A stretch of DNA of 54,372 nt, taken from assembly GCA_013288805.1 (NCBI GenBank), contig JABDBE010000016.1, positions 1 to 54,372 on the forward strand, written 5' to 3'. This DNA comes from Acidobacteriota bacterium. GTDB taxonomy: Bacteria; Acidobacteriota; Terriglobia; Terriglobales; Acidobacteriaceae. The translations under genes and the position numbers were made by a program. Below the pieces are notes generated by a model that made no database searches, was not told the origin of the DNA, and saw only the letters and a program-made list of their open reading frames with translations. Below, one piece after another: positions 26,599 to 34,019 of the stretch (position 1 is its first letter; each line of letters starts with the position of its first letter).

Positions 26599-26627
26599 CC
26601 CACCTTTACAAAAAACATAAAGCTCGG
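26599..26627. repeat. REP-like hairpin, inverted third copy
   Basis: CCCACCTTTAC, six A, then CATAAAGCTCGG, followed by CCAGCCAC. It corresponds to the REP hairpin of copies A and B read from the other strand and is partly decayed. Together with copy A it forms an inverted REP pair around the RAYT remnant, the usual layout of a REP/RAYT unit. Confidence 0.6.
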
Positions 26628-26751
26628 CCAGCCACCAAGAGATTGATGTCTCAATCGCGAAAAAAGTTCTGGCGCGGTCGCAAATGCGCCATGCCGAGAA
26701 ACGGGAAGGGAAGATTTAAATCGGCCTAGCGTGTCGAATCAGCCATCGGAT

Positions 26752-28203
26752 TCACAACCGCTGAAAAAACTGGACGTGCTGGCAAGTGTCGCACGTCCAC
26801 ACATCAACGGTCATTGAGAGTGCCGCCACTGTTCCGTGCCCACCCGACAGATTTAGATAGAGACGGTCGGCGGTTTGATTGCTGGCGGATGTTTGGTGAA
26901 CATAGTGACCGACCCCACACACACGACAAAGCCGTGGAATTCCATCGTTCAATAACTGGCCACCGCGTCTGATCTGCTCAAGGTTGGTATCCACCTGGAT
27001 CAAAAGGTCGTTGGCGCTTCCACAGCATTTATCTTCTCTGGTGACGACGGAGCGTCCCAAGATCACGTTAATCATGTGCATGTGTGGATCACTTGGGAAC
27101 AACTTCGTTAGGGCGTTCTCAGGCTCATCCCAAAATCCGCGGTCGAGTTTGGGTTTACCAGCGACCATGCACCAAAGAACTTTGCCGAGCATGTACACGT
27201 CGAAGTCAGTTTTAACGGTTTCAAGTCTGGCACCCATGCCTCGCCACGTCGCTGGAGGGATGAAATCGCCGGCTCCCACGGTCTCCCCTTGTAAACGGGT
27301 GATACGCGGTTCTCGGTTGGGGACGTAGACCAGCCCGAAGTCGCCAAGAACAAAATTGTGTTCTTTGCCGATGAAAATATTCGCGGGCTTGATATCGCGG
27401 TGCACAATGTTTTCGTTGTGAAGTAGTGCAATCGTAGCGACTACTGATCGGAAGGCTTTCAACGCGAGAGCCGCGTTACCTCTGTATTCCAAGAGATGAT
27501 CTTCCAGCGTTCCGTTGGGAAAGAATTCGGTGACCATCCACCGTTCTTTTACGTCAAAGGCTAAGAGTTTCGGCAGACCCGGTCGATTCTGCTGTAGAAC
27601 TTCGATCTCCTGCCTCAAACGGTTGAGACTTTGTTCTTCATTATCTCGAATCTTAAATTGCTTCATCGCACCGAGTTCTTCGGGAAGGTCCGGGCGCGTA
27701 TAGTCTCGAATCGCTTCAACGTATTCCAAATTATGGCGCGAGATCGACTCTTTAGCACCTGTCGTCATCGAGACATGCGAACTGATCACTTCGAGACTGC
27801 GCTTACGTTGTTTCGTCCTCTCAGGAGTGCGGACGAGATACACCTTGCTTTGTCCACCCTCGCCCAATGGCTCCGGTTTTACTCGTTCCCACTCTGATTG
27901 CGGTCCTTCCATAAATTGCCCGCTCTGTGGCGCCGTAAGCTGTTCCGCCCCCAGCTCCGTTAGAACAATGTCAGCAAGGGACTCGTTTGGCACCGCCATG
28001 TTCTTCGTTTTCGTGAGATGTCCGCTGCTGATTGCAGCTTTAAGCAAGCTGGCTTGCAGGGTGCTGGCGATAGACGTAGCACCTAGATTGTCGTCGATAG
28101 TGTGACCGCCACGGAAGAAATTCAGGAACTCAAAGTAGTTGATCGGAGCTTGCGTAATCTGCGGATAGATATGTCCCGGCGCCAGCTTTTCTTTGATAAG
28201 CAT
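26752..28203 (-). CDS. Eukaryotic-type Ser/Thr protein kinase with C-terminal Cys4 motif
   Basis: 483 aa. The kinase core is intact: glycine loop GEGGQSKVYLV (114-124), probable ATP lysine K181 in LGAMKQFK, catalytic HRDIKPANIF (268-277) and DFG (288-290). About 60 residues separate the glycine loop from the lysine, far more than the usual 15, so an insertion is present. Residues 1-100 have no recognised domain. The C-terminus (426-474) has CRVCG...CDTCQ, a likely zinc ribbon. There is no transmembrane segment or PASTA repeat, so it is a soluble kinase unlike PknB. The start is uncertain; Met69 is an alternative. It lies 28 nt after the 129 aa gene on the same strand and between two RAYT/REP repeats. 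Base composition looks less GC-rich than the neighbours, which fits horizontal acquisition. Target unknown. Confidence 0.88.
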   Translation of the reverse strand: MLIKEKLAPGHIYPQITQAPINYFEFLNFFRGGHTIDDNLGATSIASTLQASLLKAAISSGHLTKTKNMAVPNESLADIVLTELGAEQLTAPQSGQFMEGPQSEWERVKPEPLGEGGQSKVYLVRTPERTKQRKRSLEVISSHVSMTTGAKESISRHNLEYVEAIRDYTRPDLPEELGAMKQFKIRDNEEQSLNRLRQEIEVLQQNRPGLPKLLAFDVKERWMVTEFFPNGTLEDHLLEYRGNAALALKAFRSVVATIALLHNENIVHRDIKPANIFIGKEHNFVLGDFGLVYVPNREPRITRLQGETVGAGDFIPPATWRGMGARLETVKTDFDVYMLGKVLWCMVAGKPKLDRGFWDEPENALTKLFPSDPHMHMINVILGRSVVTREDKCCGSANDLLIQVDTNLEQIRRGGQLLNDGIPRLCRVCGVGHYVHQTSASNQTADRLYLNLSGGHGTVAALSMTVDVWTCDTCQHVQFFQRL

Positions 28204-28231
28204 CTACGAGCAGATTTTATCAGAGGTATGG

Positions 28232-28621
28232 TTATTGCTCTTCCTCGCAGTCCTCTGGGATCAACTCGCAGTGAATGTCGTCTAGCATTTTGGATAGCTG
28301 CTCGTCCGGGATGTTAGTCACATCTTCGCTAACGATGCGATCCTTGCTGACCCCCATCCATTCAAAGGCCTCCCCGTACTGACTCTCCCAGTCCTCAAGC
28401 CATTTCTCCAGTCTAAGTATGACGCCGTTCTTGTTTTTGTCCCACAAAGGGCGGATCACCGCGTAATCGAACCTCAGCCCGGTTCTGTGCGCGAGAGGAA
28501 ACAGGTCGCCGCCATCGACGGACATGGGATGGGTTCTGACGAATTCGATCAAATGGTCGATCATGGCACGCCGACGTTCTAAGGCCTCGATCTTCCGCCT
28601 AGCTTTAGCTTCGGGGCGCAT
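28232..28621 (-). CDS. Acidic protein of unknown function upstream of the kinase
   Basis: 129 aa, beginning MRPEAKARRKIEALERRRAM (a basic helix) and ending in a strongly acidic tail (LIPEDCEEEQ). The middle (RTHPMSVDGGDLFPLAHRTG, RLEKWLEDWESQYGEAFEWM) is helix-rich. No family recognised. It ends 28 nt before the kinase start, so the two are probably one transcript and could be partner or substrate and kinase. Its own start lies just downstream of the REP hairpin of repeat copy B. Confidence 0.6.
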   Translation of the reverse strand: MRPEAKARRKIEALERRRAMIDHLIEFVRTHPMSVDGGDLFPLAHRTGLRFDYAVIRPLWDKNKNGVILRLEKWLEDWESQYGEAFEWMGVSKDRIVSEDVTNIPDEQLSKMLDDIHCELIPEDCEEEQ

Positions 28622-28653
28622 TCACGGATTTTACTTCAGGAATCGGCTACGTG

Positions 28654-28795
28654 GCTGGCCCACCTTTACGTTCGTTGTAAAGGTGGGGACTCATGCTGCC
28701 GACGCCGGGGTTTTCATCTTGATCTCGCCCCACTGATTGATTCGTACCGGACCCTCTCCCCCAAAAGCATAACTCCGATAGCTGCTCCAGGTGAT
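28654..28795. repeat. 142-bp direct repeat, copy B, with perfect REP hairpin
   Basis: Second copy of 26354-26495, with about eight mismatches. Its hairpin (CCCACCTTTAC / GTAAAGGTGGG, 28659-28687) is a perfect 11-bp stem, so this copy is the better preserved one. Confidence 0.9.
28691..28795 (-). pseudogene. RAYT transposase C-terminal fragment
   Basis: On the minus strand, ITWSSYRSYAFGGEGPVRIN followed by QWGEIKMKTPASAA and stop matches the C-terminal end of REP-associated tyrosine transposases. Here the N-terminal piece seen in copy A is absent: homology stops at 28795, 14 nt before the end of the neighbouring nuclease gene. It is not a functional gene. Confidence 0.65.
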
Positions 28796-28808
28796 ATCTT
28801 CCGGCTCA

Positions 28809-29246
28809 TCATCGGCGATTGCGCAGCAACTCCCAAGCCTCTTTATAAGCCGTCCACTCATTCGCCAGGCCGTCAGCATACAGCGTGATCGAGTTCCTTT
28901 TTGGTCGAAAGATCAATCCCCCCGGAATGATGAACCAAATGTCTTCAGGAGTGAGATAGGCCGCCAGAAAATCAAAGTCTCCCCGCTTGTAAAGTTCACC
29001 ATTCGGGCTGGGATGGACGCCGCAGACGTATCCACCATTAGCCTGACAGTTCGCGGTTGACTTGACCTGCACCCGCAGGAAGCGCCCGCCGGTTTCAACC
29101 ACCACGTCATACCGCGACGAATCTCCCCACGGCTTGGCCATGCGTAAACCTTCCTTGGCGGCTCGCGCCATAAACTCGAGTTCCGCCCATTCGCCTCGGC
29201 GCTTGCAATTCTGTATATGATCTTTGGATTTCTTGGGTGATTTCAT
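28809..29246 (-). CDS. PD-(D/E)XK-like nuclease domain protein
   Basis: 145 aa. GEWAELEFMARAAKEGL (18-34) gives the first acidic helix. RYDVVVE (D47) with FLRVQVKST (Q60, K62) gives the D...(Q/E)xK catalytic strand pair of the PD-(D/E)XK fold. This resembles the small group I intron-associated-type endonuclease family (PF11645-like) common as free-standing genes in soil bacteria. The usual E of ExK is Q. Its ATG lies 14 nt after a hairpin that is followed by six T on this strand, and no Shine-Dalgarno sequence is visible. It belongs to the same accessory block as the kinase. DNA or RNA target unknown. Confidence 0.75.
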   Translation of the reverse strand: MKSPKKSKDHIQNCKRRGEWAELEFMARAAKEGLRMAKPWGDSSRYDVVVETGGRFLRVQVKSTANCQANGGYVCGVHPSPNGELYKRGDFDFLAAYLTPEDIWFIIPGGLIFRPKRNSITLYADGLANEWTAYKEAWELLRNRR

Positions 29247-29259
29247 TTGGGCAATAAAA

Positions 29260-29293
29260 AACGCGGCCTGGAGAGGCCGCGTTCCTTTCTTTT
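29260..29293. terminator. Bidirectional intrinsic terminator
   Basis: Perfect 10-bp stem AACGCGGCCT/AGGCCGCGTT with loop GGAG. On the plus strand it is followed by CCTTTCTTTT. On the minus strand it is followed by TTTTTTATTG. The minus-strand T-run ends just before the start codon of the nuclease gene, where it could act as an attenuator or an insulator. Confidence 0.85.
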
Positions 29294-29532
29294 ACTGTCT
29301 GCTTCTATTATATCAATGTGAAATAGGTAACTATGACATGTTTGCCAGAATTATATTTGGATTGGATGCAACGAGTTAACCTCATTCGTGTAGCTTTTGC
29401 CTATTGACAAGATTTCCCCGACTAACCACTTTGGGTCGCTTTCGGTTTCGCTCGTTGACAGCGTCTTGGGTCGGGAGTAGCGTTGCCCAAACCTGCAGAA
29501 TTTCTAAAGCTCGCGCGCACAGGAGGACAGGA

Positions 29533-30021
29533 ATGTTTTCCAGGCTATTCTGGACGGTGCTGTTTGTGTGTCTCGCTCTTCACCGTGTCTCAGCACAGGA
29601 TCCCACCAAAGTCGAACCCCAGCATTACAAGTTGGCATTCGAGAATGAATGGGTACAGGTCGTTGATGTTCACTATGGCCCACACGAGAAGTCGGGCCTG
29701 CACGATCATCCCGGCGGAGTCGTGGTGGTTCTTACCGCTGGACACCTCCGCTTCACCGACGAAAACGGAAAGGTAAAAGAAGTCTTTGCCAAACCCGGCG
29801 AGTCCCGATGGTACCCAGCGTTCAAGCATAAGGTCGAAAACCTGGGCGATACCGCCTACAACGCCGTCTACATCGGCCTCAAGAACAAGACTCTGGCAGG
29901 CAAAACCATCCTGCCGGATCGGCAGCCTGCTATGAATGAGCAGACGATGGATAAGCGGACGATGGATGAGCAGACGGCAAAGATTCTCGCGACGTACGCT
30001 TTAGCTTCAGCAAACAGATAA
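29533..30021 (+). CDS. Exported cupin-domain protein
   Basis: 162 aa from ATG at 29533, which has AGGAGGACAGGA just upstream; a longer frame from 29404 is not supported. Signal peptide FSRLFWTVLFVCLALHRVSA. The cupin motifs follow: motif 1 as YGPHEKSGLHDHPGGVVVVL (G...H-x-H) and motif 2 as GESRWYPAFKHKVENLG (P...H...N). This is a single-domain beta-barrel that probably binds a metal through the histidines. The C-terminus carries two near-identical QTMDKRTMDEQT segments. Substrate unknown; location periplasmic or extracellular. Confidence 0.83.
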   Translation: MFSRLFWTVLFVCLALHRVSAQDPTKVEPQHYKLAFENEWVQVVDVHYGPHEKSGLHDHPGGVVVVLTAGHLRFTDENGKVKEVFAKPGESRWYPAFKHKVENLGDTAYNAVYIGLKNKTLAGKTILPDRQPAMNEQTMDKRTMDEQTAKILATYALASANR

Positions 30022-30315
30022 TCCCATTTCGAGCCATTTTGAAAAGCCAGAGACCGCGGGCAAACGTCTATGTGCTTTCCTTTGTGGACCTTCGTGCCCT
30101 TTGTGGTTAGTGCTTTGGTTCAACCACGCGAAAGGGCGAGCGTCTAATAAACCCTGAAAAACATCGGATGCGAACCCGGCGAGGCAGGCACCTCTTACAA
30201 GGTTGCCTGCATCGTACAATTTGTTTAGTGCGTGCGGGTTAGCCTTGCCTTCAGGTACCCGAAGACATAGAATGTTATGCACGAGATAGTGTGTGTGCGA
30301 GGAGTACCCCCTTCT
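30022..30315. other. 294-nt intergenic region before the GWxTD gene
   Basis: No convincing gene. It contains CTTTGTGGACCTTCGTGCCC followed by TTTGTGGTTAGTG, a CTTTGTGG-type short repetitive motif occurring twice here. Promoter signals for the GWxTD gene must lie at the right end; none is clear. Confidence 0.45.
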
Positions 30316-32091
30316 ATGTTCCAGGTAGCTTTACGTCGCGGCCTTCTTTCATCTTCTTTAGTTCTAGTACTGTCCCTTTTTGGGCTCAGTCTGTTCGCAG
30401 CAGCGCAGCAGGATGCCAAGCCAGCTAGCACTGATCAAGGCCAAGCCCAAACCGCTCCCGCAACCACTCCAGCTCAAACGAATTCCGCGCAGACCGGACA
30501 GGCCGTCGATCCTTTAAAGCGTCCCATCAGCGAAAAGCAGAAGAAAGAAAACGCGAAGGCCCTGAAGCAGGAACTCAGCAAGACCTACAAGAAGTGGCTG
30601 GACGAAGACGTCGTTTACATTATTTCGGACGAAGAGCGCAAAGCCTTCAAGCAACTTTCCAACGACGAAGAACGCGATCAGTTCATCGAAGCCTTCTGGC
30701 AGCGCCGCGATCCCACCCCGGACACCGAAGAAAACGAATTCAAAGAAGAACACTACCGCCGCATCGAATACGCCAACGAACACTTCGCCGCCGGCCTCCC
30801 CGGCTGGAAGACCGACCGCGGCCGCATCTATATCATGTATGGGCCGGCGGACGAGATCGATGCGCATCCCAGTGGGGGGACTTACGACCGTCCCATCGAA
30901 GAAGGCGGGGGAACCACTTCGACGTTTCCGTTTGAAGACTGGCGCTATCGCTATCTCGAAGGCATTGGGCAAGAAGTGGAAATCGAGTTCGTGGACACTT
31001 GCATGTGCGGCGATTATCACATGACCATCGACCGCGGCGAGAAAGATGCGCTGCTGCACACGCCCAATGGCGGAGAGACGCTTTACGAGCAGATGGGAAT
31101 GGCGAGTAAAGCCGATCGTTTTACCAGCAATGGACTGGAGACTCTAGGACCGGGGCCAAATAGCACAACCCAGGCGAGCAAAGAGTTCGACCGCCTGGAG
31201 CGGTTTGCCAAGCTGCAAGCTCCTCCGCCAGTGAAGTTCAAGGATCTGGAGGAAGTGGTCAGCCACAAGATCAGCATGAACTTGATGCCGTTCGATGTGC
31301 GCGCGGACTTCGTGAAAATCACGGGCGATACTGTCCTGGTTCCTTTCACTGTGCAATTGAAAAACCGCGACATCACGTTCGCGAACAAGGACGGAGTACA
31401 GCGCGGCGTGGTCAACATTTTCGGGCGGGTTACTACGTTGAGCGGACACATCGCGCAGACTTTTGAAGACACGGTGCAGGCGGATATTCCCGCCGAGTTG
31501 CTGGCCAAGGCGGCGGAAAATTCGCAAGTGTATTGGAAGGCGATACCGCTGCGACCGGGGCGTTATCGCGTGGACATCGTGGTAAAAGATGTGAACGGCG
31601 ACCGGGTGGGAACGTGGAGCAAAGGGATTCAAGTTCCGGATTTCGCGGATGACCGGCTGGACGCTTCCTCGTTGATCGTGGCGGACCTGGTCGAGCCGGT
31701 AGCCTCGAAGAACATCGGCACGGGAATGTTCGTGATAGGGGCGACAAAAGTCCGGCCGCGGGTTCCTCCGGCGGATGGTAAACCGATGCTGTTCAAGCGC
31801 AACCAGAAGCTGAACTTCTGGATGCAAGTTTACAATCTTGGTGTCGACGACAAAACGCACAAGCCGTCGGCGACGGTTGAGTACAATGTGATCAATGCGA
31901 CGACGAATAAAGCCGTGGTTCATACCGTAGAATCCACGGACACGATGGGCAACATTGGCGACCAAATGACCCTGCAGAAAACTCTTTCGGCGGCCAATCT
32001 TGACCCGGGTGTTTATCGTATTCAAATCAAAGTGAACGACAACATCTCCAAGCAGACGTTAGACCCTTCGGCGACTTTCGCCGTAGAGTAA
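30316..32091 (+). CDS. GWxTD domain-containing exported protein
   Basis: 591 aa from ATG at 30316, preceded by GAGGAG (a 13-codon upstream extension is open but unlikely). Signal peptide VALRRGLLSSSLVLVLSLFG, cleavage near AAAQQ. A Gln/Ala/Thr-rich linker follows. Then comes the GWxTD domain, with FWQRRDPTPDTEENEFKEEH and the name-giving GWKTDRG at 163-169 followed by RIYIMYGPADEI. The C-terminal half (350-590) is beta-rich. The domain is known mainly from Acidobacteriota and Bacteroidota-like genomes and has no assigned reaction. It is followed after 32 nt by an outer-membrane-type protein, so the pair probably acts together in the envelope. Confidence 0.88.
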   Translation: MFQVALRRGLLSSSLVLVLSLFGLSLFAAAQQDAKPASTDQGQAQTAPATTPAQTNSAQTGQAVDPLKRPISEKQKKENAKALKQELSKTYKKWLDEDVVYIISDEERKAFKQLSNDEERDQFIEAFWQRRDPTPDTEENEFKEEHYRRIEYANEHFAAGLPGWKTDRGRIYIMYGPADEIDAHPSGGTYDRPIEEGGGTTSTFPFEDWRYRYLEGIGQEVEIEFVDTCMCGDYHMTIDRGEKDALLHTPNGGETLYEQMGMASKADRFTSNGLETLGPGPNSTTQASKEFDRLERFAKLQAPPPVKFKDLEEVVSHKISMNLMPFDVRADFVKITGDTVLVPFTVQLKNRDITFANKDGVQRGVVNIFGRVTTLSGHIAQTFEDTVQADIPAELLAKAAENSQVYWKAIPLRPGRYRVDIVVKDVNGDRVGTWSKGIQVPDFADDRLDASSLIVADLVEPVASKNIGTGMFVIGATKVRPRVPPADGKPMLFKRNQKLNFWMQVYNLGVDDKTHKPSATVEYNVINATTNKAVVHTVESTDTMGNIGDQMTLQKTLSAANLDPGVYRIQIKVNDNISKQTLDPSATFAVE

Positions 32092-32123
32092 ACGCGCTTG
32101 GTCTCCCTTGAGGTGGCGGGCTG

Positions 32124-33821
32124 GTGATACTCCGCAAGCTTGGGTTCTCGTTGCTGATGCTGGGTTTGGCGCTTCCGGCGTGGAGCGCGGACAGGCCGGG
32201 CACAATCTCGGGATACGTGCGCGCGGCCGGCGGCAGTCCGCAGATGGGAGCCGCGGTGGAAGTGCTGGGCGCGGCGGCACAAGGTCTCAAGGTATTCACC
32301 GACGAGCATGGCTTCTACTCCGCTGAAGGGCTGTTGCCTGGAGTCTACAATCTCAAAGTTTCCGCGCCTGCGTTTCTACCCGCCCTGCGGGAGCACGTTG
32401 GACTTCATGCGGGTGGCAACACCGTAGTCAACGTGACTTTGAACACGTTGTTCGATGCCATTCAGATCACTCCGGCGCACACTCCAGCTGAACGGGATAA
32501 TTGGAAGTGGGTGCTGCGATCGGTTTCGAACCGGCCCATCTTGCGGCTGGTGGACGATCCATCCGCGGATAATCAGTCTCTGATTCTATTGGGCGATTCG
32601 GAAAGAAGCGATCGAGAACTGAAGGGGTCGTTGTCGTTTGTCACTGGGGCACCGTCGGAGGGATTTGGCAGCGTCGCCGATATGAGCACGGGCTTCTCGG
32701 TGGAGAAGTCGATTTTCGCTTCCGACAGGATTGGATTCCGCGGCAATGTGGGATACGGAACCAACTGCCCGACTTCGGTTCTGCGCGCGTCCTTCCAGCA
32801 CAACATGATGGACGGTTCAGGGCCATCGATCGCGGTGACCATGTGGAATGCACCCGCGCCCGACCTCGTCCTGCATAATTTCGAGGCGCTGGCGCTGACC
32901 AGTTCTGACGACGTGAGGTTGGGCGACAGAATGGAAGTGAAATTCGGCAGTGAACTGGAGAGCATCCAGTTCATGGGACGGGTGACTACGTTCCGTCCAT
33001 TTGGAGAGGCCGATTTCCATCTCTCGCCGAATACGGTGCTGGAATATGCCTACACGACGTCGGAACCGGATAGCCGGCTGGAAAAAGGCTTTGACTCGGT
33101 GCCTGTGGATCCGGACGAATCTACGCCGCGGGTGAGCATGACGGCGTACTCGCCGACGGTCGAACACGCGCATCACCACGAGGTTTCGGTTTCGCGGCGC
33201 ATCGGCAAGACCAACCTGCAACTGGCAGCGTATGCGGACCGCGTATCCGATCCGGCGCTGAACGGGGTTGGGGAATTCACGACGGACAATGGGACGGTGC
33301 TTCCAGATGTATACTCCGGGACGTTTACTTATCAGGGAAGCACTTTTCATACGGAAGGCGCGCGCTTTGTGGTGCAGCGCCAGTTGACACCGAACGTGAC
33401 GGCCGCATTCGATTATTCCTATGGCGGCGTGCTGGATCTGGTCCAGCCGAATGTGAGCCTGGCGAATGTTTCGCAATCGAGTGTGTTGCGGCAGCGGCAG
33501 AGTGCGGCGGGGAAAATCAGCGGCATCCTTCCCAAGTCGAAGACACGCTGGATGGCGTCCTATCGTTGGGTGAGTGGAGAAGCGCTGACTCCGGTCGATA
33601 TGTTCAATGCGTCGGCGGGACGCGCTGATCCATTCCTGAATCTTTTTTTCCGGCAACCGATTCCTGGAACCGGATTCTTCCCCGGCCACATCGAAGCCAT
33701 CGTCGATCTGCGCAATCTTCTGGCGCAGGGATACGTTCCCGTCCTAGGGAGCGATGGGCATACCGTTTACCTGGTGCAATCGGCACGAGCGGTGAGCGGC
33801 GGCGTGGCATTCACCTTCTAG
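32124..33821 (+). CDS. Outer-membrane beta-barrel-type protein with carboxypeptidase regulatory-like domain
   Basis: 565 aa from a GTG with GAGGTGG upstream. Signal peptide LRKLGFSLLMLGLALPAWSA. Residues 25-115 form a carboxypeptidase-regulatory-like (Ig-fold) domain: GTISGYVRAAGG, GAAVEV, TDEHGFYSAEGLLPGVYNL, VNVTLN. The rest is rich in alternating hydrophobic/polar strands with a terminal aromatic residue (GGVAFTF), as in TonB-dependent-receptor-like barrels. It lacks a clear plug domain and is short for a true TonB receptor. It follows the GWxTD gene by 32 nt and is likely its operon partner. The ligand is unknown. Confidence 0.78.
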   Translation: MILRKLGFSLLMLGLALPAWSADRPGTISGYVRAAGGSPQMGAAVEVLGAAAQGLKVFTDEHGFYSAEGLLPGVYNLKVSAPAFLPALREHVGLHAGGNTVVNVTLNTLFDAIQITPAHTPAERDNWKWVLRSVSNRPILRLVDDPSADNQSLILLGDSERSDRELKGSLSFVTGAPSEGFGSVADMSTGFSVEKSIFASDRIGFRGNVGYGTNCPTSVLRASFQHNMMDGSGPSIAVTMWNAPAPDLVLHNFEALALTSSDDVRLGDRMEVKFGSELESIQFMGRVTTFRPFGEADFHLSPNTVLEYAYTTSEPDSRLEKGFDSVPVDPDESTPRVSMTAYSPTVEHAHHHEVSVSRRIGKTNLQLAAYADRVSDPALNGVGEFTTDNGTVLPDVYSGTFTYQGSTFHTEGARFVVQRQLTPNVTAAFDYSYGGVLDLVQPNVSLANVSQSSVLRQRQSAAGKISGILPKSKTRWMASYRWVSGEALTPVDMFNASAGRADPFLNLFFRQPIPGTGFFPGHIEAIVDLRNLLAQGYVPVLGSDGHTVYLVQSARAVSGGVAFTF

Positions 33822-34019
33822 CGGCTATTTCCAAAATGATCTGCGGTTGGGCTTGGTGCTCGTTGGCGGGGGTGTTTTGATCCCAGGTTGAGAGCCAACA
33901 ATCAACTTCCATCTGCAATGTTGCAGTGGCACGCGTTCTCAGGCGATACAATGCTCTCATGTGAGCGCGCCGACCGGGGCGGAAATGCACATTAAGAAAC
34001 TCGGCGCGGAGGTGCAAAA

